Assembly: GCF_000770635.1 (NCBI RefSeq)
Contig: NZ_AVBF01000040.1
Span: 1 to 36,993, forward strand
Direction: 5' to 3'
Length of the DNA stretch: 36,993 nucleotides
From: Pontibacillus yanchengensis Y32
Lineage (GTDB): Bacteria; Bacillota; Bacilli; Bacillales; BH030062
Numbering within the stretch: position 1 is the stretch's first letter; the number at the start of each line of letters is the position of its first letter. The notes under the pieces are model-generated. The model searched no databases. It worked only from the letters and a program-made list of their open reading frames with translations, and was not told where the DNA came from. This document shows positions 7,688-15,685 of the stretch, piece after piece. The position numbers were made by a program, and so were the translations under genes.

Positions 7688-9055
7688 ATGGCGCAAACTC
7701 GCATCAGTAAATTCAATAATTTCTTAAACCGATTAAGCCCTTTTCAAGTAATTATTTTATTTTATCTTTCTGCTGTTGTTATCGCTTCCTTTTTAATCGG
7801 TCTTCCGTTTCTCCATAAAGAAGGAGTTCATCTTTCTCTTATAGATATCGTCTTTACAGCGGTAAGTGCTGTTAGCGTAACGGGGTTGACTGTCGTTTCC
7901 ACCCCTGATGTTTTCAATACGCCGGGGTATTTCGTATTGATGTTCATCCTTCAATTCGGAGGGATTGGGGTAATGACGCTAGGGACTTTCATTTGGCTAA
8001 TGCTCGGACAAAAAATCGGCCTAAAAAGGAGACAACTTATAAAAACAGATCAAAACCGTAATACATTCTCAGGTATGGTCTCCCTCATCAAACAAATCCT
8101 CCTCATTATTATTTTAATTGAAGCTATAGGTGCATTAATTCTTGGCATCTATTTCCTTCAATATTTCCCTACGGCTGGGGAGGCTTTCATACAAGGGATG
8201 TTTGCTTCCGTAAGTGCGACCACCAACGCTGGCTTTGATATTACTGGCTCTTCCCTCGTGATGTTTGAACATGATTATTTTGTTCAAATGATTAATATGA
8301 CCCTCTTGATACTAGGAGCTATAGGATTCCCAGTATTGATTGAAGTCAAGGATTACCTTACAAACCCAAAACAGGAGTTATTCAAGTTTTCTTTATTTAG
8401 TAAGCTAACCTCTGTGACGTTCGGTGCGCTGGTCGTCGCCGGAGCAATATTAATCTATTTGTTCGATCGCACTCATTTCTTTCAAGGGAAATCCTGGCAT
8501 GAATCGATTTTTTATGCACTATTCCAATCTGTAACCACAAGAAATGGCGGTTTGGCTACCATGGATGTCAGCGAATTTACCATCCCTACTTTACTTGTCA
8601 TATGTATTTTGATGTTCATTGGCGCATCTCCAAGTAGTGTAGGTGGGGGGATTCGAACGACAACCTTTGCGATTACGCTTTTGAGTGTTATTTCCTATGC
8701 TCGAGGAAAAAGAGACGTTCGGGTGTTTAGAAGAGAAATCGATCCAGAAGATATTTTCCGTTCTTTTATCGTGGTGAATACTGCAGTCACGATCACTGGA
8801 TTAGCTATTATATTGTTAAACGTGTTTGAGCCAGAATTCACTCTGATTCAATTAATGTTTGAAGCTTGTTCAGCATTTGGAACGACAGGCTTATCTACAG
8901 GAATCACACCAGATTTACACGGGCCGGGCAAAATCATCATTATATGCTTAATGTTCATAGGTAGAATCGGAATTTTTTCCTTCCTATTCATTTTAAGAGG
9001 AAAAACACCTAGAACAAAGTATCACTATCCTAAGGAACCTATGATTATTGGGTAA
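7688..9055 (+). CDS. ktrB: Potassium uptake channel subunit, KtrB/TrkH family
   Basis: Integral membrane potassium (sodium-linked) transporter subunit that works with a cytoplasmic RCK protein (KtrA or KtrC). It has 455 residues and four membrane-pore-membrane repeats. The selectivity-filter loops are visible as AVSVTGLTV, TTNAGFD, TTRNGGLAT and FGTTGLSTG, each with its key glycine. The intramembrane gate segment GASPSSVGGGIRTTT in the third repeat is intact. I choose the ATG at 7688, because the Shine-Dalgarno GAGGAG lies seven bases before it and overlaps the ATG at 7673. No ktrA gene adjoins it, so it resembles the unlinked KtrC/KtrD arrangement of Bacillus subtilis; the partner should be elsewhere, and KtrD is an equally good name. 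Confidence 0.93.
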   Translation: MAQTRISKFNNFLNRLSPFQVIILFYLSAVVIASFLIGLPFLHKEGVHLSLIDIVFTAVSAVSVTGLTVVSTPDVFNTPGYFVLMFILQFGGIGVMTLGTFIWLMLGQKIGLKRRQLIKTDQNRNTFSGMVSLIKQILLIIILIEAIGALILGIYFLQYFPTAGEAFIQGMFASVSATTNAGFDITGSSLVMFEHDYFVQMINMTLLILGAIGFPVLIEVKDYLTNPKQELFKFSLFSKLTSVTFGALVVAGAILIYLFDRTHFFQGKSWHESIFYALFQSVTTRNGGLATMDVSEFTIPTLLVICILMFIGASPSSVGGGIRTTTFAITLLSVISYARGKRDVRVFRREIDPEDIFRSFIVVNTAVTITGLAIILLNVFEPEFTLIQLMFEACSAFGTTGLSTGITPDLHGPGKIIIICLMFIGRIGIFSFLFILRGKTPRTKYHYPKEPMIIG

Positions 9056-9421
9056 AATATGCTCTTATTAGAATTAGAAGTTTATTAAAAATGTCCTTGT
9101 GGATGATTTAATTTGGGAAGATCTCACGGATAAGAGGAAAAAATTGAAGATTCGAATAGCTGTTATTTTTGGAACTGCGTAATTTGTTTGTGGATTTTTG
9201 AGTTTTTCAAGTTTTACTTTTGAGGAGTTGTGATTTGAATCATTTATGAAGTAATACTCATTAAGAAGTGAGTATGCAGTAGTACCAGGGGATGTAAAGA
9301 AGCATTTAAAACAAAGTAACGGAAAGTACCTATGTGATCTGTTTGGAATAAAAGCTTTTTACTCATTACGCAAATCAGGTACTTTCCCATTTCATGTCAT
9401 ATTAATAAACTCGTGCTCCTT
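9056..9421. other. Intergenic, one long-range inverted repeat
   Basis: There is no credible gene. A perfect 11-bp inverted repeat, GGAAAGTACCT at 9321-9331 and its complement at 9377-9387, encloses 45 bases. A smaller palindrome, ATACTCA/TGAGTAT, lies at 9253-9274. No T run follows either. No terminator for ktrB is obvious. Confidence 0.55.
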
Positions 9422-9571
9422 TTATTTTTTAAATGGATTTCTTCTTAGTTTATTTTGAGATTTAGTAGCTTTTGTTTTTCCACCTTGCATGGAAGCATTG
9501 TAGTGATTAACCTCTTGGCTAGTTTGATAATCCTTCTCAAAAAGTTCACGTGCTTTGATAAACATGTTCAT
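9422..9571 (-). CDS. Small basic protein, 49 residues
   Basis: I do not recognise this protein. The ORF runs from ATG at 9571 to TAA at 9422, with a strong Shine-Dalgarno sequence (AAGGAGGG) about eight bases before the start. It begins MNMFIKARELFEKDY and ends SQNKLRRNPFKK. The N-terminal third is a likely amphipathic helix, and the C-terminal half is strongly basic with no hydrophobic stretch, so it is probably cytoplasmic and may bind nucleic acid or a protein partner. It lies alone between ktrB and the aldo/keto reductase. The ribosome site and full use of the frame support a real gene; homology is untested. Confidence 0.6.
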   Translation of the reverse strand: MNMFIKARELFEKDYQTSQEVNHYNASMQGGKTKATKSQNKLRRNPFKK

Positions 9572-9924
9572 TTTGTAACCCTCCTTGAAATTTCTTATTA
9601 ATAGGTTTCCCTTTGTATTTGAGAGTAAAACTAAGGAATTTGATTTCTATTCTAGTTATCTTCCGTTGTTTGCGACTCACGAATATCTAAGGGCTTATTT
9701 AGAAATATACCACGCTTAATCGGTTCTTCACACTAGTTTTTTCGAATTTATTTAAAAAAGTTTATAAACTATATGCTGTATAAAATGGCTTTTCTAGATG
9801 AATTGTTTAAATAGTAAATCCAGTACATAAACCACCAATTCTAGTGACCTTAAACACTGTCATAATAGGATTTTCGTCATCACCTCTTCCATTACATCTA
9901 TCTTGAAATAATCCTTTCTTTTAT
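9572..9924. other. AT-rich intergenic region, nothing identified
   Basis: Many stops in all frames. I see no Shine-Dalgarno-led ORF, no RNA-like structure and no repeat shared with the rest of the window. Confidence 0.5.
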
Positions 9925-9981
9925 AAAAAACACCTTTGCATCTGTACAACTTTTAGTAAGTGTACCTCTGCAAAGGTGTTA
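9925..9981 (-). terminator. Terminator of the aldo/keto reductase gene
   Basis: On the minus strand AACACCTTTGCA pairs with TGCAAAGGTGTT, with a further inner GTACA stem, followed by a run of T (A-run 9925-9930 on plus). Confidence 0.85.
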
Positions 9982-10014
9982 CATGTCTAGTAGAGTAGTT
10001 TGACGTTCGTTATT

Positions 10015-11010
10015 CTATCTGGTATGGATCGGTAGCGGGGCATTAGATGAGATAAATCCTTTTTTGACTAATTCATGCCAGAAGTCATTCGGAATATTTC
10101 TTTGTATCATTTCTAGATCTTCTTTGATTCGATCTGGACGAGTTGACCCAGGAATCACTGATTTAACAGCAGGATGGGAAGTTGAAAACTGAAGCGCTGC
10201 AGCTTTCAGAGGAACATTGTATTTTTTCCCTATTTCGTTCATTTGGTTTACTCGTTCTATAATATCAGAGCCAGCTTTCGCATAATTAAAATGATCCCCA
10301 CCTAGTAATACGCCGGAGTTATAAGGGCTTCCTACTACGATATCTACATCTTTTTCTTCAGCCGTTGTCATCATTCGCTGTAGCGCTCTTTCATGTTGTA
10401 ATAGCGTATATTGAGTAGCAGACAAGCATACATCTGGTTTCGTTTCCTCTAGCTCCATCGCTAATTCAATCGGTTCAGTTGTATTAACACCTAGTCCCCA
10501 GGATCCAATGACTCCTTCCTCCTTCAGGCGTGATAACACGCGAAATGCTCCTTTTCTAGCTTCATCAAATTTCGCTATCCACTCATCACCATGAAAATCA
10601 GGGGAAACATCGTGCACAAATACCATATCCAAGCGATCCGTCTTCAACCGCTCCAGGCTTTGTTCAATAGACTTTAGCGTAGCATCCTCTGTGTAATCTG
10701 TAATGACTTTATTGTCACGAGCATACTGGAATAAGCCTTCTTTATCTTCCTTTTCATTTGTTACATAACGCCCTACTTTTGTACTTAACACATAATTATC
10801 ACGATTATAATTCGATAATACTTCCCCAACACGCATTTCTGCTAGACCAGCTCCATAAAAAGGGGCTGTATCAAAATAACGTACTCCCTGATCCCAGGCA
10901 GTTTGAATCGTCGTCTGCGCTTCCTCTTCCGGAACTTCCCTAAACATATTTCCTAAAGGAGCTGTACCAAGACCTACTTTATGCTTTAATGCATCTTCTA
11001 GTGATTTCAT
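10015..11010 (-). CDS. Aldo/keto reductase
   Basis: 331-residue NAD(P)H-dependent oxidoreductase of the aldo/keto reductase TIM-barrel family, in the branch of D-threo-aldose, L-fucose and pyridoxal dehydrogenases. The catalytic tetrad is visible: Asp and Tyr in RYFDTAPFYGAG, Lys in LSTKVGR and His in MVFVHDVSPD. The cofactor-binding end SVIPGSTRPDRIKEDL is also present. ATG start with GGAGGG eight bases upstream. It is a single-gene transcript with its own terminator. The physiological substrate cannot be read from the sequence; the branch oxidises or reduces sugars and small aldehydes. Confidence 0.92.
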   Translation of the reverse strand: MKSLEDALKHKVGLGTAPLGNMFREVPEEEAQTTIQTAWDQGVRYFDTAPFYGAGLAEMRVGEVLSNYNRDNYVLSTKVGRYVTNEKEDKEGLFQYARDNKVITDYTEDATLKSIEQSLERLKTDRLDMVFVHDVSPDFHGDEWIAKFDEARKGAFRVLSRLKEEGVIGSWGLGVNTTEPIELAMELEETKPDVCLSATQYTLLQHERALQRMMTTAEEKDVDIVVGSPYNSGVLLGGDHFNYAKAGSDIIERVNQMNEIGKKYNVPLKAAALQFSTSHPAVKSVIPGSTRPDRIKEDLEMIQRNIPNDFWHELVKKGFISSNAPLPIHTR

Positions 11011-11141
11011 CGTTCTTTCCCTCCTGTATAAATAAATTCATACAGGTGTATATCCAACTAAGGTAGAAATAAAACTTGGTGACTATTTAGTTATGCTTCA
11101 GGGAAAAAGCATTGTATGAGAACAATTAGGAGGACAAATTC

Positions 11142-11429
11142 ATGAAAAAGGTTATACTAACGACTCTTATAATCGTAGTGTTAACAAGCTGCTCAAATAA
11201 TACGTATGACAATCATGAAACGTCCACCATGACTGGAGAGGTAACGAACATACATCGAGATTTTATATTTGCAGATGTTCTTTATGTTGATGAAAAACCC
11301 TTCCATGTTAAAAACATATCTGATTTTGAAGTTGGGCAAAGGGTGAAAGTAACATATATAACCACAACAAAAACGGAAGCATGGGTTGCAGAAGATATTA
11401 TTGTGGAAGATGTAGAAATACTAGAATGA
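11142..11429 (+). CDS. Small lipoprotein
   Basis: 95-residue exported lipoprotein. It has a short lysine n-region, a hydrophobic core and the lipobox LTSC, so Cys17 would be lipidated and the protein anchored on the outer face of the membrane. The mature part (TGEVTNIHRDFIFADV, GQRVKVTYITTT) looks like a single small OB-like beta domain similar to DUF3221 proteins; this family call is tentative. AGGAGG precedes the ATG. Isolated gene. Confidence 0.72.
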   Translation: MKKVILTTLIIVVLTSCSNNTYDNHETSTMTGEVTNIHRDFIFADVLYVDEKPFHVKNISDFEVGQRVKVTYITTTKTEAWVAEDIIVEDVEILE

Positions 11430-11619
11430 AAACTCTTCATTGACTTATAAAGTTCACTATGAGAATTATTTTGTATGGATGACAACAATAACATTTACTA
11501 TTTCTTCTAAGTTTATTTTGCTAGTGTTGAATAGTGCTTGTAAGAGTTATTTTGAATTCCCGTTCCTAAGCACTCTACAATAAAGTCAAAGGTCCTCGAT
11601 ATATCATTCAGGAAAAATT

Positions 11620-11648
11620 TTGAACCTGTCTATTTTTCGTATTATAAT
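11620..11648 (+). promoter_or_regulatory. Strong sigma-A promoter of the DUF2200 gene
   Basis: TTGAAC (11620-11625), exactly 17 bases and TATAAT (11643-11648), close to consensus, 28 bases before the start codon. Confidence 0.75.
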
Positions 11649-11676
11649 AAAGGAGATTATATAAAGGAGGAGTATA

Positions 11677-12027
11677 ATGGCCAAACATAAGATCTACACA
11701 ATGAGTTTCGCAAGTGTTTATCCACATTATATTACGAAGGCGGAGAAAAAAGGACGCTCCAAAAACGAAGTGGATGAAATAATCCGTTGGTTGACAGGGT
11801 ATAGCCAGGAAGAGTTAGAAGCACAACTGGAAAAACAGACAGACTTTGAGAACTTCTTTGCGGAAGCACCCAAACTGAATCCTTCCAGGTCTTTGATCAA
11901 AGGGGTTGTCTGCGGCGTTCGTGTGGAAAACATCGAAGAGCCAACTATGCAAGAAATTCGTTATTTGGACAAACTGATTGATGAGTTAGCAAAAGGAAAA
12001 TCGCTTGAAAAGATCTTGCGGAAGTAA
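11677..12027 (+). CDS. DUF2200 family protein
   Basis: 116-residue cytoplasmic protein. [34 protein letters not shown] is typical of the DUF2200 family (here 15 or so residues are near-identical to what I recall), as are WLTGYS and ICGVRVEN-like [18 protein letters not shown]. The function is unknown; homologues are small single-domain proteins present in many Bacillales and Bacteroidetes. A near-consensus promoter and an AAAGGAGG ribosome site suggest good expression. It is monocistronic. Confidence 0.85.
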   Translation: MAKHKIYTMSFASVYPHYITKAEKKGRSKNEVDEIIRWLTGYSQEELEAQLEKQTDFENFFAEAPKLNPSRSLIKGVVCGVRVENIEEPTMQEIRYLDKLIDELAKGKSLEKILRK

Positions 12028-12378
12028 TATTTAATGAGAAGACACTGAATACCTTATAAAGGTCCGTTTCTTGGTAAACTTGTCAAACTAACACATTCCC
12101 AAAATCATAGGATGGCTCTTCGCCCTTAGGAAAATGACTTAGATTCGGAATAAATACTAATTCTTTGTTAAACTATTGCTTTTAGTTTAATATTTGACAT
12201 CTAACTATCTCTTTTAAAAACATTTATTATAAATAAGAATGAAATCCGGCTAAAATTATACAATATCGTCCCTTGGTGAGATATTACTCCCTACTGACAA
12301 TTCACTGCTTTCACTATAACTAGCACTAAGTATAATCCACCAGAAATCAATCTTCTCTGTTTTTAAGTAGTAAATGAT
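12028..12378. other. Intergenic region, nothing identified
   Basis: 351 bases between convergent genes. No clear terminator, ORF or repeat was seen. The absence of a hairpin after either gene is slightly unusual for this genome. Confidence 0.5.
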
Positions 12379-13632
12379 TTAGAATTGGAAATCCCCATCC
12401 TTCATTAACTCGACTTCCGTTCCACCTTCTTTAATACCCACTACTCTCATATCTTCGGTACCAAAGGTCACATTGACTAACAAAAGTGAAGTATTCAAAC
12501 CCGCTGCCTTCAACTCTTCCTCAGATTGGTGAATGCCATTTTGAATATTAGAGGGAGATGCATTTCCAATTCCAATATGACAGGACGTATTTTCATCAAA
12601 CAAGGTATTATGAAAAAGAGTATCTGCCTGAGCAAGAGGAGATGTATTAGAGACCAAGGCAATTTCACCTAGGTAATGTGAACCTTCGTCTGTTTCGATG
12701 AGATTTTGTAACACTTCCTGTCCCTTCGCGGCATAATAGTCTGTAATCCGTCCATCTTTAAAAATTAGATAAAATTCATCGATGACACTTCCCCCATAGA
12801 TAAGAGGTTTAGTACCTACCAATTTGCCATTCACCTTATTTTTATGGGGAGCAGTAAATATTTCTTCCGTAGGAATGTTCGGAAAGAAAGGTATACCATT
12901 TTTATCTTTGACACCCCCACCGATATAGTGATGATGTTTAGGTAGACCAACTACTAAATCAGTTCCGCTGCTATTTGTAAAATGCAGGGCTTCAAATTGG
13001 CTCTCGTTTAGGAATTTTTTTCGAGACTCGAAGGCTCTATTGTGCCGCTCCCAATCTTTTGTAGGATTTTCCCCATCTGCCCGAGATCCTTTTAAAATTA
13101 ATTTCCATAATGATTGTAAAGCTTCTTCTGTACTTAGGTTTGGAAATACTTTATTTGCCCATACAACGTTTGGCACAGCTAGGAGACACCAGCGTACCTC
13201 GTGGGATCTAATTTTCGCATAATGATCCCTCAATTTAGTACGAGAAGCTTTTTGGTAACGATTGATCCTTTGTGTAGCAACCTCTGTAAAGACATCTAAG
13301 TTCTCAGAAATAATATGGATGTAAGCAGCGCCTGCATCCTCCCACTCCTTAAAACGGGCAGCCTGCCAATCAGGAAAGTGGTCAATGACACTATCTGCTG
13401 CATTTATGTAGAATTCTTTGGTGGACTGTTCATCTGTCCAATCTATATATACATTTGATGCTCCTGCCTCGTACGCTACCGTTTGGATTAGACGTGCAAA
13501 CGTAGCATTTTGTATATCACTATGAATAATTAATAATTGATTTTTTTGCAGATTCACCCCAGCTCGTACAGCAAGTTCTGCATACTTTTTTAACTGTGCT
13601 TCACTTATAAATTGATATATATCTTTAATCAT
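12379..13632 (-). CDS. M29 aminopeptidase-like protein, altered metal site
   Basis: 417 residues, the length of AmpS/PepS/AmpT metallo-aminopeptidases (family M29), which use two metals to remove N-terminal residues. The fold-specific segments align: PTEEIFTAPHK (first Glu ligand), HYLGEIALV (second Glu), FDENTSCHIGIGNAS (His ligand). However, the Tyr expected seven residues after that His is Ser, and the C-terminal His-x-Asp ligand pair, normally HVD before FMIG, reads LVN before VTFG. So about half of the known ligands are missing. It is probably inactive or a changed enzyme. ATG start with GGGGAG upstream. Isolated gene. Confidence 0.85.
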   Translation of the reverse strand: MIKDIYQFISEAQLKKYAELAVRAGVNLQKNQLLIIHSDIQNATFARLIQTVAYEAGASNVYIDWTDEQSTKEFYINAADSVIDHFPDWQAARFKEWEDAGAAYIHIISENLDVFTEVATQRINRYQKASRTKLRDHYAKIRSHEVRWCLLAVPNVVWANKVFPNLSTEEALQSLWKLILKGSRADGENPTKDWERHNRAFESRKKFLNESQFEALHFTNSSGTDLVVGLPKHHHYIGGGVKDKNGIPFFPNIPTEEIFTAPHKNKVNGKLVGTKPLIYGGSVIDEFYLIFKDGRITDYYAAKGQEVLQNLIETDEGSHYLGEIALVSNTSPLAQADTLFHNTLFDENTSCHIGIGNASPSNIQNGIHQSEEELKAAGLNTSLLLVNVTFGTEDMRVVGIKEGGTEVELMKDGDFQF

Positions 13633-13799
13633 TTACTATCTCCCCTATGATGTTCTTGTAAAACTTCACTGCAAAACCTTGCCCTACTTTAACTAACCTG
13701 GATAGTTAGATTAAATAGATTTTTTCACAATTCAAAATCCAATTAAAATTTTAGCATAATTCACCAATTAATAACCCGCAAATACTTAATCAAGACAAA

Positions 13800-13835
13800 A
13801 ATAAAGCGCTAACCTTTTTTCAGGTTTGCGCGCTA
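13800..13835 (-). terminator. Probable terminator
   Basis: On the minus strand AGCGC-GCA-AACC pairs with GGTT-A-GCGCT around a loop of A residues, followed by TTTATTTTT. It is placed downstream of the decayed toxin gene. Confidence 0.45.
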
Positions 13836-13885
13836 ACATTGATAATTTGAATTTGTGATAGTTTTTCATCCATACATTACTAACT

Positions 13886-14133
13886 TTATTGATCAAAGTC
13901 CCTTTCAGCATGCATAATTCTAACAACTTCTAGAACTTCTCACATGTCTCTATAAATAATTCTATAAGTACCGAGAATTTTTTCCCTAATAAAGAGATTT
14001 TTTAGCTCAGGTACAATTTTTCCTGAAAGCGGGAATATAGATACTTGCTCAATGGCTTCAGGTATTATTCGCCCATATTTTTCAAATCATGTGATATATA
14101 AATGCAGATTTTATCTAAATCATATCCATCTTC
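13886..14133 (-). pseudogene. Decayed RelE/ParE-type toxin
   Basis: Remnant of a ribosome- or gyrase-targeting type II toxin of the RelE/ParE superfamily. On the minus strand the fragments DLDKICIYISHDL, then in a second frame IPEAIEQVSIFPLSGKIVPEL, IREKILGTYRIIYRDM and, after a TGA at 13942-13940, EVLEVVRIMHAERDFDQ, match the family from its first helix to its last strand. There is thus one frameshift (about 14070-14090) and one in-frame stop. No complete product can be made. It lies directly downstream of an antitoxin remnant. Confidence 0.75.
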
Positions 14134-14244
14134 TCTTTTACTTCAGTATGAGTAAAAGATTGACAGTTTGCGCATTATATCTTCTGTGGTTGCTGTTTCA
14201 GGTAACTCATTAATAAGTTTGATAACATCTTCTTTATCACCCAT
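14115..14244 (-). pseudogene. Decayed antitoxin partner
   Basis: It starts at ATG 14244, with a ribosome site upstream, and reads MGDKEDVIKLINELPETATT and then EDIMRKL, the N-terminal pattern of small antitoxins paired with RelE/ParE toxins. The frame ends after 33 residues at 14143. The expected C-terminal EVKEKM segment follows in another frame, with roughly 20 residues between missing, so the gene has lost its middle part. The pair forms a dead toxin-antitoxin module. Confidence 0.65.
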
Positions 14245-14414
14245 ATGAAGAACCACCTCTAAGTACCTTTACATCCATTATAAAAGTTCTGGTGTCCCCA
14301 TTACTAATACGGAGGGGGAATAAAAAATATTAGATTCTACACATTTTAAAAGTTCCCTTCATTTATCTCGAAATCTTTATATTACGCAATAAAGCAAAAA
14401 GTTTCCTAATATAA

Positions 14415-14457
14415 AATAAAGCATAAGCTTCCCAACCGGAAAACTTATGCTTTATTT
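14415..14457. terminator. 14-bp palindrome, possible second terminator
   Basis: AAATAAAGCATAAG and its exact complement flank a 15-base loop. It lies beyond the tmRNA terminator and could stop transcription from either side. Confidence 0.5.
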
Positions 14458-14461
14458 AACA

Positions 14462-14492
14462 TAAAAAAATCCACCAACTTATGTATTGGTGG
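14462..14492 (-). terminator. Terminator overlapping the tmRNA 3' end
   Basis: On the minus strand the mature 3' end CCACCA starts a hairpin CCACCAA-TACATAAG-TTGGTGG that is followed by ATTTTTTT. So the terminator stem uses the acceptor end of the tmRNA itself. Confidence 0.85.
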
Positions 14493-14849
14493 AGACGGTG
14501 GGAATCGAACCCACGTCCAGAGATATCGCCACTAAAGCTTCTACGAGCGTAGTCGATATATTGTCATTCGCTGTCAATTCGGCCTACCGACAGGCTTCCT
14601 TGCAGCTAGTCTTATTGTGTTCTTCGTTCATCCTAAGACGGCGAATGAACGTATAGCCCGCTTCAGTTTGAGACCCTTCAATCTACCACACGGGCGATGG
14701 CAGGAAGGATCCTCTAGGCAACTGCTTATGCAGCTGCTAGAGAGTAATTGTTTTCTTCGCCAGTTATATTTAGGCAATGGCTTTTTACGAGTAGCCGCTC
14801 GACTCGCAACTAAAGCTCGATCTATCCCTGTCGAATCCGTAACGTCCCC
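14487..14849 (-). ncRNA. ssrA: Transfer-messenger RNA (tmRNA)
   Basis: 363-nt tmRNA that rescues stalled ribosomes with SmpB. The 5' end GGGGACGTTACGGATTCGAC and the 3' end GGGTTCGATTCCCACC-GTCTCCACCA form the tRNA-like domain with T-loop and encoded CCA. The conserved AAATATAACT precedes the resume codon GGC. The reading frame then encodes GEENNYSLAAA and a stop, so with the alanine supplied by the charged tRNA-like end the tag is A-GEENNYSLAAA, ending in the protease-recognised LAAA. The sequence follows smpB on the same strand by 144 bases. Ends were set by alignment with the Bacillus subtilis tmRNA from memory. Confidence 0.96.
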
Positions 14850-14993
14850 ATGAATGAGAACTGAACGGAGATGAGCTGTTGCACTCACTATTCAGTTGAA
14901 AATGTTCGTTTTTGCTTCAACGACATATACAAGTATAACACATAGCCAGCTGATTTCAAAGGATAACGACTGGTATCTGCTGGAAACCTACTC

Positions 14994-15458
14994 CTAGTAT
15001 CCACTATTCTTAATAGCGCGGTCTATATCACGCTTCGCTTGTTTACGCTTCAAGTCTTCCCGTTTATCATATTTCTTCTTACCTTTACCTAACCCAATTA
15101 GTACCTTTGCTACACCATTTTTAATGTACATTTTTAGTGGTACCAAGGAATATCCTTGCTGTTGGGTTTCGCCGATTAAGCGGTCAATCTCCTTACGGTG
15201 GAGGAGTAATTTACGCATTCGGGTAGGTTCATGGTTGAATTGGTTTCCTTGTTCATAAGCAGAGATGTGCATGTTATGAATGAATACTTCGCCTTTATCC
15301 ACTCTGGCAAAGGCTTCTTTCATATTGACACGCCCTGCACGAATCGACTTGATTTCAGTACCTTTCAAAACGATTCCTGCTTCAAATGTATCTTCTATAT
15401 AAAAATCATGATTGGCTTTACGATTTTGTGCGACTACTTTTCCTTGACCTTTTGGCAT
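14994..15458 (-). CDS. smpB: tmRNA-binding protein SmpB
   Basis: 154-residue partner of tmRNA in trans-translation; it binds the tRNA-like domain and mimics codon-anticodon pairing in the A site. Landmarks: [38 protein letters not shown], the [10 protein letters not shown] strand and the basic tail [20 protein letters not shown], which enters the decoding centre. Start ATG at 15458 with GAGGAGG upstream. It is directly upstream of ssrA. In other Bacilli rnr is immediately upstream; here an opposite-strand gene separates them. Confidence 0.97.
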   Translation of the reverse strand: MPKGQGKVVAQNRKANHDFYIEDTFEAGIVLKGTEIKSIRAGRVNMKEAFARVDKGEVFIHNMHISAYEQGNQFNHEPTRMRKLLLHRKEIDRLIGETQQQGYSLVPLKMYIKNGVAKVLIGLGKGKKKYDKREDLKRKQAKRDIDRAIKNSGY

Positions 15459-15685
15459 GACCAGTTCCTCCTCGTATTGCGTAAGCTATATTGTATCAAA
15501 TTTGAGGAATGTTTTCCAGTTCCTATACTTCAACCTTTCCCATCTCACTTTTTACAAAACCTTAAAGCTTTTACATAGACAAAATAGCTTGGCATGTGAG
15601 AATATATGATTTGGAAAAATGGCTCGAACTTATGAAATAAACTTAATAGTAGCCATCATTCATAGACATTAAAGGGGGTATAACC

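Noticed and set aside
9101-9182. Short frame reading DLIWEDLTDKRKKLKIRIAV
   Set aside because: 27 residues at most, no ribosome site, no clear relation to ktrB; not enough to call a gene or a remnant.
14617-14888. Open frames on both strands in the tmRNA
   Set aside because: The sequence is explained by ssrA. The frames have no ribosome site and no codon bias.
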